A stretch of DNA of 64,000 bases from Eudorina sp. 2006-703-Eu-15 (GCA_003117195.1 BDSI01000138.1:62001-126000); one strand, 5' to 3'. Shown: positions 12,101 to 24,010, numbered from the stretch's first letter. The notes: generated by a model not told the origin, from the letters alone. Translations and numbers: made by a program.

Positions 12101-14269
12101 CCGGGCTCTGCTCGCGACCCTCCACCGCCGGCCCGCCGGTCTTGCAGCTCCGTCCCACGCGCAGCGATCGGCGCATGGGTAGGCGCCGCACCCCTCTCCC
12201 CCACAGGTGCACCACCGCGTCGGCGCCAAACCGTGCGAGACCGCTGGATCCATCGACAGAGCCTCTGCGCACACAGCGGCACGAACCCAGCACCCGAGAG
12301 GCCACACAGGGCTACAAGGCGGGTGGGGGGCACTGGCGGCCCGTGACCGCTGCAGCGCTGCAGCCCAGCAAACTCAATCACGCCGTCATCGTGTACGACG
12401 CCCACGCGCACGATGTCACCCCGACGTGCATGCATGTTTGCGCGTTACTGTCAACTGCCGTACAAACCCCGGGGGGGATACCGTTCGGTGCCCACCTCGA
12501 CGCCTTTCGGCCGTCAAGCAACCAAGCAAACCGGCCGCCAACAGATGCTCACGAAGGCTCCAGGAACCCCGTCCCACATGAGCCCGCAAGACGCTCCCGC
12601 GGCGGGCGCAACGGTGAAGACCCAGAAACCTCAACGTCCTGGTCTGATGCCCGGGGTGGATGCATCACAGCCGCCGGGCGCCTGTATGAAAGATGACCAC
12701 CTCGGCGATGATGGTGACACGTCACGCCCTGCGGCGTCGCGTCACGCCTCCTCCGATCAATCGAGACACCTGCCCTGCCCTGATCTGACCGAACCGCCCA
12801 AGAAACGATATGGCATGAGTCGAGGATAGGATAAACAGTACCATGAATAAAACACGTGTGATGGTGGCGCACGCAAGACAAGACAGGCGACCAGGCAGAA
12901 CGAGACGAGACGACGCAGCCTGCCACGGCACGACACAACACAGGCAGTGTGGTGCAATGTGTCTTGTGCAGGCAACGAAACCGACAGCGGCGCTAACAAC
13001 CGGTCGCGCAACGGTTCATTACTACTCTTAATGTAACGCCAGCATGCCGCGGACGTGCATACATACAATGTCCCCACAGCAGCACGCTCACGCGAAGCAA
13101 CCCACACACCGCAACCGTGTCCATGATGAAGCAATGGTGGCTGTGCAACCCCTAAGAGGTCCCCAATATGGTGCCCCGCGGGGGTGATAGGGCTGACGCT
13201 CGCGTGCCGAAGGCGGCCCCTCGCCCGAACGCAACCCCCCGAAGACCCCTCGCCGCGCCGTACAGGTGGCGTGGGTTGCGTGGTGGGAGTCACACAGACC
13301 GCAAACAGGCGTGAGTTGTAGTACAGCAGAGAGCGTGAGCTGAAGAGGCCTCACGAGCCACACGGTAAGGCGGCCCGGATGTCCGCCAAGCAAGTGAGCC
13401 AGCCATTTGAGACGGCGCCGCTAGGCACAACAAGTCAACAACGGTACCGCCCTTGGCGGCACCAACTTGCTCGTGCCTCAATGTCCGAACGATGTCTCTT
13501 CAACCTTGATATAAATGTCGTAGCAGCCGCAAGTGGAAAACACCCATCTTCAACAACACGCGACGTACACCCGCATTTTGCAAGTCTCAGAACACACACG
13601 CTCTTCCAGCCATTTTTCATTGCATGCAACCCACTTTATTTAGATGTGTGCACACATACCACCTCCCCCCCCCCCAAACACACACACACACACAGATAAT
13701 GAGGGTGAGGAGACGCGCCGGGCTGAGGGAACAGTGCCGGTTGGCCAACCCCCGACGCGACCCCATCCGACTCGAGGGCTGTGAAAGAGCCGCGACGCAC
13801 TGGTATTGCTAACACTAAGCATATTCCATCAAAAAGCACATTGGGACGCCCGTGTCCACATCCTCAGGGCTGGTTTGGAAGCATGGGCAAGCTCTTCAGC
13901 ACACACACACTTCGAGCATTGCATTTCATCACGGCCACGCGCTTTTCAGCCGGTTGATTTGCTAAATGTCCCAGATCACAAAATAAGCCCTGGTGCGCTC
14001 CCCACCAGCAAGACACTCAATTCGCATGAGCGTAACGCAGCTGCACACCCGTATGTGTTATGGACAGACAGACAGACAAAATGGCCGCATGATGTACGGC
14101 CTTCGCACAGAGCGCGTGCGCGCCCAAGAGGTACGACACCAACCACACGCTCTCACCACCATGTATGACTTTCTTGAACGATGCATAATAGCAAAAAGAG
14201 ATGGACTCACGTTCCGTTCTTCAGTTCAACGGGTTGCATCTGGACATGAGATGCAGACGGCAGACATGA
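6182..14269. other. Gene-poor interval between genes 1 and 2
   Basis: 6182-7900 is relatively AT-rich and holds nothing recognisable. 7900-13300 is GC-rich with many overlapping frames on both strands, none resembling a protein family apart from the doubtful membrane-like fragment at 9753-10420. 13600-14260 has CA and C runs. No tRNA or rRNA seen. Confidence 0.5.
9753..10420 (-). other. Possible degenerate membrane-protein fragment
   Basis: The minus-strand frame 10420-9980 has no ATG until well inside. It contains hydrophobic stretches (LLAAAGAASFVLLPLIRF; AMCMVLLLLVAGVD) and ordinary amphipathic sequence (LLRFLSTLLRMCG). A second frame, 9983-9753, follows directly. Upstream, 10614-10430 has another hydrophobic frame. 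The pieces lie in different frames without obvious splice sites. It may be a decayed gene or chance. Confidence 0.2.
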
Positions 14270-14620
14270 TTACCCGAACCACCAGACGGCTCCCCCAGCG
14301 CACACTGAGGCGACCTTGTTCCCTTGGATGAACACCAGCGGGTCGAGCCCGTTTATGAGCTGTCCTCCGTAACTAGCCCAGGTGGCCGACGTGTGACGCC
14401 GAAAGGCAAAATCAGAGCACCGGCTGACTTCCCCCTCCTCATACACCCACACAACTGTTGTCTCGTACTGCCTATGACACAGTCCCTCGGAAGCATGGCT
14501 GAAATTCGCTGAGCGACACCGCAGTCGTCGTTGTTGCTGCTGTGGTAGCAGCTGTTGCTCCTGCTGCTGTAGCCGCTCCTGTTGCTATTGTAGCTGCTGC
14601 TGCTGCTGCTGCTGCTGCAT
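14270..14620 (-). pseudogene. Decayed polyQ frame downstream of gene 2
   Basis: From an ATG at 14620 the minus strand encodes M followed by eight Gln, then Leu-Gln and an in-frame TAG at 14585-14587. The same frame then stays open to 14270, with further Q-rich sequence (QQERLQQQEQQLLPQQQQ) and about 90 residues of ordinary composition. It lies 190 bp past the gene 2 stop. It could be a broken fragment of another family member, an abandoned 3' extension of gene 2, or chance CAG-repeat sequence in a 3' UTR. No conserved family island is visible, so the assignment is weak. Confidence 0.3.
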
Positions 14621-14810
14621 CAAAACAACCAGCCCTGCGATAGTAGGTCACGCTTTCTCCGCGCTGTCACAGCCCCACCACGAAACGCTGGGGCGGAAGA
14701 TTGCTGTTCCGAGGTCTCCGAACTTAATCGTCCAATGCAACGCTCGCAAGGTGTGCCCCAAGGTATGCACCCTGTCGTTCACCAGGAGGGCTGTAACGCC
14801 GGAAAGACCG

Positions 14811-16607
14811 CTAGAACGGCGGCGTCAGGGGCCCCGCCCCCGCCCCGGTGACACACCCGGGGCCAAGCCACCGCCGAGCGCCAGCACCCTCGGCTTCAAT
14901 AAAGCGTAGCACGCACGGCAGCGACTGTGGAGGCATCGGCGCCGGCTCACCGAACGCTGCGGCCCATACTTCCGCGCAGCCGCTAGACCAGGCAGCGGCG
15001 GCAGACGCCAAGTCCTGCGCGCCTGTCTGCTGTACCTCTGGACGGAATTGCTGTTGCATCAGATGCATCCGGTGCTGTTGCAATTGCTGGACGCTCAACG
15101 GTGGTGCACCGCACGCAACGGGTAGTTGCGGTCGAAGGTATTGGCCGCGATGAAGCCCCTGCACAACGTCGCCGGCGATGCCAACAGCGACCCCCCGCGG
15201 CGCCCAGGCAGCCGCAGCAGCGGCGGTTGTAGCTGCCGTGGCGGGACCCTGCAGCGCCGTGGCACAGGGTCCCCAGGCACGGACCTCCCCCTCATCCGGT
15301 GTATTGCCGCTGCAGCCTTCGAGAGCCGATTCGTCCTCCCTGAACCAGGTGTCCCAGAGAGTCGCCGCGGCACCCGCGCTCGACCTGCTCCCAAGGAGCA
15401 TCTGTTGTTGCTGCTGCTCTTGTTGCTGGCCCGTGACTTGCTGCAGATGAGTGCCGAGTCGACCACCGTCGCGGCCGACTCCACCGGTATGGCCAAGCGG
15501 TGCTGCCTGGAGCTCGGGTCCAGGGAGGGTGACAGCGGGACCACCGCCGTCACCGCATGTGCTGCAAGTGTCAGAGATGGCCGGGATTTGCTGGAATTGA
15601 GCACCTGCGGCCAGCAGCTGCGGTCGGACCGATGCTGTGAGTGGGCTGCCTGCTGGGGAGCGGCTGGTGTAAGGCTGAAATCGGGAGGACGACGAAAGAA
15701 GGGGTTGCTGGGGTCCAAGGCCAGGTGTAGGCTGCGCCATACGGCGCACAGGCCCCGAGGGCGCGGAGTCTTGGGGGACGTCCAGGGCAAGCTGCTGCTG
15801 CTGCTGCTGCTGCAAAGGAGGAGGTGGAGGCGCGGCCGCCGCAGCCGTTACTGTTACGGCGTTCCAGTCGTAGCGCTGGTGGTTACTTACCGGTAAAGGT
15901 CGCTGCCATGGCTGCTGCAAATGCCCCAAAGGGTGACACATCGGCTGCAGCTGCGCTGCATGTTGGATCTGACTCTGGGCGAGCATCAGCTCACGATTGG
16001 GCTCCACCACGCTTGGAGAAGCCTTACGCTGAGAGGAAGCACCGCAGTCTGCCGGGTCGGCGGGACTGTAGGTTTGCCCGCGAGCGTACGTGGCCGTCTC
16101 GTTGGTCGGCGGCAGCGGGGGGCCCGACCCCAGGGGAGACCTCTCACGGTTAAGCGTCGCTGACTTAGACACGCATCCGACGTGATCCGCTTCCACTGTG
16201 GGTGGCTCAACTGGCGCCGTTGGTGCCTTCGGCAAGGCATTTCCGTCCTTCACAAACACGCCCAGAGGCTCCACGATAAAAAAGCGTTTCCGGCGAGTAG
16301 AACCATCAGGGCATATGGATCCAGCTGCTGCTGCTGCAACAATGCGTTGCCGCTTTCCTTCCGCAGCAGGCATCGGCCCATGAACGGGACCGTCAACCTG
16401 CTGGCAAGCAACCAAGTAAGAACTTCGTTGGAAACCTTCAAGCCCCATATCGCATGCCTAAAAATTAGGACAGAAGAAAATTTAAAACAGTTCTTCGCTA
16501 AGCCTCTCCTAACCCGTAATGCCGACCGCAAACAAATTTACCTGGCCGTCGCCGGCCTGACCATCCCAGGCAGACAGCTCCAGCTCAGGCACCAAGCTGT
16601 CCACCAT
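14811..16607 (-). CDS. Gene 2: shorter VEPLG-motif paralogue, two exons, about 550 aa
   Basis: Function unknown. Exon 1 is 16542-16607 (22 codons with PELELSAWDGQ, ending CAG|GTAAAT). The intron is 16398-16541 (144 nt), ending TTGCCAGCAG with a possible NAGNAG choice that would add one Gln. Exon 2 is 16397-14811, phase 0. Residues 57-68 read RRKRFFIVEPLG. GPVRRM lies near residue 236, RFQPYTSR near 260, TLWDTWFREDES near 367 and EVWAAAFGEPAP near 495. The islands and their order match gene 1, but the Gln-rich spacers are much shorter, so the protein is about half the length. The C-terminal tail after EVWAAAFGEP is about 45 residues longer in kind than in gene 1. A decayed polyQ frame follows downstream (14270-14620). 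Confidence in the ORF is high and in exon 1 good, because exon length, terminal Gln and motif spacing match gene 1. Confidence 0.85.
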
Positions 16608-16699
16608 AGCCTCACCACAGGCCAACTAAGCGCGAAGTCGTCAGACCACGGAAATCTCCGCCCTGCACGCGGTATTCAAGGCATGTAAGTTACTTTGTG

Positions 16700-19184
16700 A
16701 GCCACGAACATGAATTGCATATGGACTCCGTTTGCGCTTGGTACGTGCACGTTTTCTTTGGGTGGCCATACTCACGTGCTTCAGAAAAATTATGTAAGTC
16801 TTCTCCTATTTTTGCTATACAAATAACTGTCTGAGCGAAAACAATTATGTCTATGTATGATAATGCGGTGTTTGGTGTTTAACTGTACGGCTGCCACCTC
16901 CCCTTGGCCCTCGCGAAGTTCATCGAACGGTCGAATGCGGGGTATGGCGTATATATCTGAACCATACTTTGACGATTCGTTGCACGCAAGGGCCTGGAAA
17001 TATTCCTCGCGCGTTGGAGGATACGAACATGAAATCCTTGCCTGTGCGTTGTACTGCGTGGTTCAAATTACTGAGGTTTTTAATTAACTTTGAATTAAAA
17101 CAATTTGCAACAATCTTTTACGGAGACACCAACGGGCCTTACCATTCTGCAATACAATTTAGTCAACATTGGACCACGCTTCTTGCCAGGAAACGTTACC
17201 GCGAGTGTGTCATTTTGATTATTCGGAATTCAATTGTCCGGTGACGTGACTGGCATGGCCAGGCGCCGTGCACGCATCCATCACTCACCGGGGCGTCCGC
17301 CCTGACCTGGACAGTCGAGCGTGGACTCCCAGAGCAACGAGTTACATATCCACCCCGCTCGGCGATGAACCACAGTTAGTAGTAAGGCTTAGGGGAAGGA
17401 CGAGCTGAGTACAGTACAGCATCACGTGTTCGGCGGGCTGTCGGAGTATGGCTTAAGCTGATGCCGTCGCGTCCGCCAGCCGGTGCGGGTCCGCTGCCCG
17501 GGTCACTCCGACACACGCCTCAATGCTGTTGTGAATGGGGCCATCGGCACCAACAACAGGGGAGCTATTGGGAGTGTGGAGCCAGCGGACTACCGGTGTT
17601 GCGCATTTCAGTTCGCGATTCACACCAACAGCAGCAGCAGCAGCAACAGCAACAGGTAGTCGGTCACGGCCCCCTCCGGCCGGTGAGCGCACCCGTCACC
17701 GATCCCAAAACCGCCACCGCAGCACAAGGGCAGGCAGAGGGGCGCGGCGCAACCACAGTGAAAGTAGGACAACGGACAGGACAGCGTTCTCTCAGCCCAA
17801 CGACGTCATGGAACGGACAAAACGTGCCCCAGCGCATCTTCACGCGACGCGCGCGGTCGGTCCTACCCACTCCGCCGATAGGCAGGGACCCTTTGCGCCC
17901 GACGCCAATGGCACTGCCCCCGGGCCATCCACGGCAACTCGTCTCGCGATCGTTTCGTCACCAGTGCCGAGCTCCGCCCGCTAGTACAGCGTGAAGTGCC
18001 GTCCTACCCACTCCGCCGATAGGCAGGGACCCTTTCCGCCCGACGCCAATGGCACTGCCCCCGGGCCATCCACGGCAACTCGTCTCGCGATCGTTTCGTC
18101 ACCAGTGCCGAGCTCCGCCCGCTAGTACAGCGTGAAGTGCCGTCCTACCCACTCCGCCGATAGGCAGGGACCCTTTCCGCCCGACGCCAATGGCACTGCC
18201 CCCGGGCCATCCACGGCAACTCGTCTCGCGATCGTTTCGTCACCAGTGCCGAGCTCCGCCCGCTAGTACAGCGTGAAGTGCCTTACCAGAGCGAAGGCAA
18301 GCAGCTCTTCGGGGACTTGTGCCGTCATGTACGGCGCGTGTACGGCACCTCTCCTGCCTGAGAACCGCATGCCCCTTAAAAAATTTCCGCTTAATTCGCT
18401 CAATGCTCCCTCAACGCGGTATGTATTCCCACTCCAATCCTGCATGCCGCTCTAACCGCATCGCGCCGGGGCGAGGCCGCCTCCTATTAAGGAACCCGCG
18501 CGCAATCAATAGACGGGTTGACGTACGGCATAGAAACGATCTTGTAGGGCCCGCAGCCTCAAACGGAGGCCTGAGAAAAGTCACTCAAGGTCATCCGTTT
18601 TCCGCATTTATTGTCCGGAAGTGCCGCAGTATGATACAAGCGGCTGCGCCAGCGCGAACACTAGCCGAAACCCTTTTGGAGTGCGGTGCCGTATCGCACG
18701 ACATCCTGTGCACGAAGCCATTTGATTCAGTTCACAGACAGGGTCTGTCGTCCGCCACGGCCGAGCGCAAGCCAACGCTCCAAAAAGGAGCAGAAGTCAG
18801 CCAACCGGGCCTCTGGGTAGGATGCCGCATGGTGGCTCGAGACTGCGCCGAGAACTTCCGAAAAAAACCAACAACAACAACGACTAGAAGAAGGGGGCAA
18901 GTCACCGCGCCAGAATCTCCAACAGCAGCGTCTAGATGCGGGTGAAACTGACCCTCCAGTTAACAAAAGCGCAAGTGCGCAACCGGAAAGGACTGCGGGT
19001 CACCCAACTACAGTCTGTGTCTGGGCTGTTTCTTTTTAACCCCAACTACAGACTGACCAGATGCCTCCATGCGGCTTGGGCCCACCAGCCGCGCAGCCCC
19101 GCGACGCGATGTTTGGGTCATGGCGCACAGCGCTTGCGCCCGAGCAGAGTTAGGCCCATGCCCATGCCACGTCCAAATTATTAT
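16700..19184. other. Gene-poor interval upstream of gene 2
   Basis: AT-richer near 16700-17230. A CAG/CAA run lies at 17625-17655 within a 177-codon plus-strand frame that I do not accept as a gene. The 141-bp triple repeat follows. Nothing else is supportable. Confidence 0.5.
17860..18282 (+). repeat. Three tandem copies of a 141-bp unit
   Basis: Units start at 17860, 18001 and 18142, each beginning GTCCTACCCACTCCGCCGAT and ending near TACAGCGTGAAGTGCC. They are almost identical: the first has TTTGCGCCC where the others have TTTCCGCCC. Each unit contains an in-frame TAG for the plus-strand frame that enters it, so the multiple-of-three period does not imply a repeat protein. Confidence 0.95.
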
Positions 19185-19320
19185 TAGGATGTTACAGCGG
19201 ACCCCGCGGGTCATCGGTGACAGCCCCGGCGACAGCCGAGGCTTCCTCACCATACACTGCCTAAATGAACTAACGCCACCATGGCGCTCCGGACAGGCTC
19301 CCCAAGTGCACGTCCGAAAT
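19185..19320 (-). repeat. Dispersed repeat family, copy 1
   Basis: On the minus strand: GTGCACTTGGGGAGCCTGTC, GCAGTGTATGGTGAGGAAGC, CTCGGCTGTCGCC, GGCTGTCACCGATGACCCGC, GCTGTAACATCCTAATAAT. The same blocks in the same order occur at 56530-56675 and partly at 55323-55385 and 24861-24952. It is probably the 3' part of an old retroelement or transposon. Confidence 0.75.
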
Positions 19321-19686
19321 GATGTACACGACAGGTCAGGTTGAGCAAGAGCAATCGAACAAACCAAACAACCACGAGCCTTCGATGGGCATGCGTGCCT
19401 GCAGCCGTACTTGCCGTACATAAGCCGTACATCCTTGCATGTACATTCACCATCCGTGCCAAGTGCAGCATCCAGGTGCGTTCCCGCCCTGCACCAGCCA
19501 TCCCGCAAGCCCTCGCGCCAACAAGCCAACGATCAAATCGTGCCAGTGGGGAGCAATCGTTCAGCCACCCAATCGGTTTGTGGTCCACGTGGGTGAGCCA
19601 TCCAGGTTGGTCCGAGGATAAAGCCACCCAGTAGCGCGTCGGCGCCGGACCCGCCGCCCTCGTCTCCTTGCGCACGACCATCGCCA

Positions 19687-19690
<4 letters not shown>

Positions 19691-19724
<34 letters not shown>

Positions 19725-19755
19725 TGGTGATTGGTTTGGGTCGGGCGGGTCTCAT

Positions 19756-19830
<75 letters not shown>
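19691..19830. repeat. Two long (CA)n tracts at the left edge of duplication A
   Basis: (CA)n at about 19691-19722 and 19760-19830, separated by a short unique piece (ATTGGTGATTGGTTTGGG). The second abuts the segmental duplication border. Another tract lies at 20068-20106 (twin 39024-39059). Confidence 0.95.
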
Positions 19831-19831
<1 letters not shown>

Positions 19832-19920
19832 GCTTCGGCGGTCTCCCGTATGGGGCGGTTTAGCGCCCCCGGCCAGTGTCGGCCCGGCAGTTATGTAACC
19901 ATTCACACACACACACACAA
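19831..19920 (+). repeat. (CA)n-tailed repeat module, diverged copy at the left edge of duplication A
   Basis: AGCTTCGGCGGTCTCCC ... GGTTTAGCGCCCCCGG ... GTTATGTAACCATT followed by (CA)n. It has the same order of sub-blocks as 35880-35992 but is clearly diverged. The segmental duplication breakpoint lies in the CA tract just before it. The twin is at 38788-38876. Confidence 0.7.
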
Positions 19921-20068
19921 GGTTCGTTTCTGGGTTCGTTGTTGGCCAACACAAACACATCCCAACCTGTGGGGCGGTTGCTCGCTGAACAGACATTCCA
20001 TCTCAGCCACGCACATTTAAGTTTATGCGGTCACGAAATCACCGGCTAGATACACACGTATGAGACCA

Positions 20069-20108
<40 letters not shown>

Positions 20109-20617
20109 TCCCACGCATGTACCTTCCGGACATGAAAGGCGGCGAGGATGGTCGCAAGCGCAATCGCAAGCGCACGTCGTCCATGTTGAGCGTTACTCAT
20201 ACTCCATGCCTCCAGGTTGCTGGCTCTCAGGCCAAGAGCGCCGGTTCCGAACTGATGGGGCGCCGCAGCAGTCCCTGGGGCCCGGGGCAGCCTAATGCGA
20301 CGCACACAACAATCCGCCGTGCACGTGCATGAGCATTCAGCAAGCAATCTACATACAGCTAATAGTAATCCAGCAAGCAATATACATACAGTTTGCCGTA
20401 CTAACTAACTAACTAATTAATCACCGGGACAACGTTAACAACCGGAAGTCAGCGCCAGCGCCAGGACTTCAGCGGTGACACCCAACGCGCCACGGATTAT
20501 GCGCTACGTGGACGCCCCAGCTCCTCAGGGTGGACTCCCCAGCGTCCCGATGCCGCGGCGCCTTGTGAACCGGCACCTTCCCCTGCCTTCCCTTGTCCAC
20601 TGAATCTGAGCCCTTCC

Positions 20618-20622
20618 TTACA
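20618..20622 (-). terminator. TGTAA motif overlapping the gene 4A stop codon
   Basis: The stop codon TAA (20618-20620) is the last three bases of a TGTAA motif. I found no other minus-strand TGTAA between here and about 20000. If it is used, the 3' UTR would be only some 10-20 nt. The same arrangement is conserved in gene 4B (39571-39575). Confidence 0.35.
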
Positions 20623-23600
20623 ACGGCGGCCCAGCTTGCGTGTGCGGCGGGCCTCCCTCCGCTTGGAAGGGGGGCGGCTGCGGGGCCGGCTGCAGCGGCG
20701 CCGCGGGCAACCCCTGCAGGCCGGCGGCAGCGGCAGCGGCGGCGGCGGCGACGCTCATCCCCAGCCCTTGGGGCGCCGGCGGCGGCGATGTCCACGAATA
20801 TGAGCCGCCTGCGCCGCTCAGAGCGGGTCCCGCGTAGCTGCTGCTGCCGCTGCCGCCGCCGCCTCTTGCGGCGAACTCAGAGAAGGGCTGCGGCGGAAAT
20901 TGGGTGCTCCCGCGCGTGACAACCGCACCGGTCGTGACGGGCGGGCGGACGAAGGGGATGAGCCCCAGCGGTGAAGCTCCAAAGTCCACAGAAGGCGGCC
21001 AGCTCCGAATGCTGTAGTCCCAGGGCGAGGTCCCATGCCCGGCAGCGGCCGTGGGCGCGGCTGCGGGCTCAGCCGGGCCGGCAGGCGGCGGCACCGCTGC
21101 GGTAGGTGGCGGCGCCGCTGCGGTCGCGGCGGCAGCGCCGCCGTCCCCGTGCGGCGGCATCTGCATCAACGTGGACACGGCAGCGATGGGGGCGGCGGCG
21201 GCGGCGGCGCTGCCGTCAAGCAGCTGCGGTCCCAGCGGCGGGCCGGAGTTACTGCCTGACATGGTGAAGGCGGCGAAGCCGGCGGTGGCGCTGGATAATC
21301 CCGCCAGTGGTGAGCCCGCTAACCCCGGCGGCGGTGATCCCAAGGTGTCCGCACCGGGCGAGTAGGCTTCGGCCGCGCAGCCGGCGGAGGCGCAACTGGG
21401 CGCGCTGCTGGGAGAGCTGGCGGCGCCGAAGAGTCCGTGGACGTCGGGGCCGGCCGGCGAGACCCCCGCGAAGGTCGCATCCACTGCCGCCGCCGCCGCC
21501 GGGGCTATCACTGTCGCCGTCGCGGTCGCAAATCCGACAGCGGCTCTGGCTGCGTCCCGGAACGCGAACACAGAGCCCGGATGTGGGTCGAGAGGGGGCC
21601 GCGAGCTGATCGCGGTGGTGGTGGCGGCGGCGGCGGCGGCGGCGGGCGGATAGGCAGGAGCGCGGGCGACCGGCGGCGGCGGCGGCGCCGGGGGTGCACC
21701 CAGCGGCGCCAGCCCGAAGCCGTACGTCATGACGTCATGGCCGCGGCCCCCGGCGGACGCAAATTCTGGGCGGCTCCCGATTGGAGGGCTCGCGAAACGC
21801 GGGGGCCCGGCGGCGGCGGCGGCGGCGGCGCCTTCGCCGACGCTGCCGCCGGGTGGGCCGCTGAATGTCTGGTTCAGGGAGGCGAAGGTTGGCACGGGGG
21901 GCAGCGCCGCGAAGCCGGCCGCGGCGGCGCCGGCGGGGATCCCCGGGGCCGGCGAGCCGCCTTCGGCGGAGCATCGCCAGCCGGGGCGCCGTTCCTGTTG
22001 GCTGCCGACGGTGTGGGCATCTGCGTGACTGGGGCGGCGGCCGGGCGGCGGAGCGCTGAAGGGCCCCGCGGATGGCCCCGCCAGGGGCCTGTCCGGGGCG
22101 AAAGCGGCGGCGCCGCGGGTGCTCGGTCCGGCGCTCGGGTAGCTCGCGGTGGTGCTGAAGTCGGCGGCGCGGGACAGCGGCCTCGGCGGGGAGGCGACGG
22201 GCGCCGGAGACCAGGAGGCGGTGAGGGGCTCTAGCGCAGCCCCCGCGCCGCCGTCGCCGGGGCCGACTGGTGCGGGTGCTGCCGGCGCTATGGGTGCCAG
22301 CTGCCGGTCCGGCGGGTCCCCGACGGCGCGACCGCTGCCGCCGCAGCCGTCGCCACTGCCCGCGCCAGCAACAGCACCAGCGCCGGCGCCGGTCAAGCTG
22401 GAGTGGGGGAAGGTCCGCACCGCGGGGCTGGTGCCGGTGAGACTGCCGCTTGTGGAGCTGACACGGGGAGCGGCCCCCGCGCCCTGAACAGTGGGCGGCG
22501 ACATCACCGCTGTACCGGCCGTACTTGTTCCGGCGCCGTCGGCCCCGACGCCGCCGCTGCCGCCGGCGGTTCTCGCTCCTCCGCCCGCCACACTCTGCAG
22601 CGACTCCCACTGCCGCAGCTCGTCCGACAGCCATTCGTAGTACAGCGTTGCGATCACCTTCAAATCCTGCTGTGCAGCCCTGCTGTGGCTTTTGCTGATT
22701 GGCGACTTGACCGTCAAGTGGGGTCGGCTGGGTGACAACGGTGTCGCCTCCGACGGATAGCCCGGCCCTGCAGCCGGTCCCGGTTCTTCATCGCCCATCA
22801 TCAGACCGGGCGTTATGCCCGGTGGTGGGTTTCCCGACGGGGACGGCGTGCCGCCCGCGACGGCGGCGGGTTGCCCGCCTAGCGGCATTGCGTGGTGCGG
22901 ACGCGGCGACGGTGACGGCCGCCCGGCTTGCAGCTCTGCCGCGACGCCCGAAATCACCTGCCGAACCGGCCGATACACGTCACCTGCCGCCGCGGGATGT
23001 CCACCGGTGGGGCTGAGGCCGCCTTCAGGCCACGTGGTTTGGGTTGGGGGCAGTGGGAGGCGCTGATCCGGGTGTTGGGGCTGGTGCTGTTGGTGCTGCT
23101 GGTGCTGCCGGTGATGGTGTTGGTGTTGGTGCTGCTGGTGTTTGTACGGATGCTGAGCGGGACTAGCCAGCGGATGTGGCGGGGAGGAAGGTCCAGGAAA
23201 AGGGGAATCCAGGACGGGAAGTGACCGGCGGCTGTGGATGGCGGCTGGAGCGAACGGACTGCCCGCCCGGACGGCGTCACTGACCGATGCAGGCAGGGGG
23301 AAAGCGCTGGACCACACCCGGGGGGCCATGGGGCCCGGGGGAGGCGCGTCGGGTGCGGCGGTGGGCTCCACGGGTGGTGGTCGGTTCCCGGTGTCGTGTC
23401 GGAGGGTGAAGGCGGCGGATGCGAAATGACTGTCGACCGATAGCATGCGGACAGGCCTTTCGTTGTTCGCCGGCTCGGACACACCCTGACGACCCTGGCC
23501 CGGCGACTCGCCGCCAATCCGTACGCCGATCGGCTCAACTAGGAATCGCCTTGGCCGGCCGCTCCCTGACGGGTCCGCGACTTGGGCGACGAGGCGGCGC

Positions 23601-23997
23601 TGCGCCGATGCTTGGATGGTTGAGCTCGTCTGCTTGGGTGCGGCAACAGACTGTACACATATGTCAGGAACAGAATACTCGTGTCAAAACAAACCCAGAT
23701 AGACTGCAGTCCAGCCTAACAAGGAAGTTTGCCAAGTAAGTACGGGGCGCACGGGCAAAAGTGGCAGCTGCGATGGAGCTTCGCGGCCCCCCGATTCGAA
23801 AGGAAACATCGACAGCGATCTCCGAGACTAAACCTTTACAAATAAAATAATTTAGACAACACAGAGTGCGCGAAGCCTGACAATAAATGCAAAAAGCCTG
23901 CAAGCGTTTCGTTGACGTCACTAACCTGGTTCTCATGTCCAGCAGGGTTATCTGTCCGCAATTCGGTGTCATCAATACATGTTGATTTGTTGTCCAT
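20618..23997 (-). CDS. Gene 4A: Pro/Ala-rich VEPLG-motif paralogue, two exons, about 1034 aa
   Basis: Function unknown. Exon 1 is 23926-23997 (24 codons, containing DDTELRTDNPAGHENQ, ending CAG|GTTAGT). The intron is 23651-23925, ending TGTGTACAG. Exon 2 is 23650-20618. A reading frame that starts at the GTG at 23482 would miss the family motif; extending up to the splice acceptor restores RPRRFLVEPIG at residues 56-66, the same position as in genes 1, 2 and 5. A His/Gln-rich run follows (HQQHQHQHH type). A probable small folded island, TLYYEWLSDELRQWESLQ, lies near residue 355. The remainder is very rich in Pro, Ala, Gly and Ser. The EVWAAAFGEP island of genes 1 and 2 is absent. The gene sits inside segmental duplication copy A and has a near-identical twin, 4B. 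A 15-codon upstream ORF lies at 24011-24058. Confidence 0.85.
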
Positions 23998-24010
23998 CCT
24001 GAGCAGAGAA

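Noticed and set aside
11608..12696. 362-codon plus-strand frame
   Set aside because: Overlapped by equally long frames on both strands in GC-rich DNA. Composition is erratic, with no family resemblance and no splice context. Likely background.
17461..17994. 177-codon plus-strand frame with a Gln run
   Set aside because: It ends inside the first 141-bp satellite unit, has no family islands, and sits in GC-rich repeat DNA. Kept as a note only.
21437..22234. 265-codon Gly/Arg-rich plus-strand frame (also 40390-41187)
   Set aside because: It is the antisense mirror of the Ala/Pro-rich gene 4 codons, so open by GC bias only.
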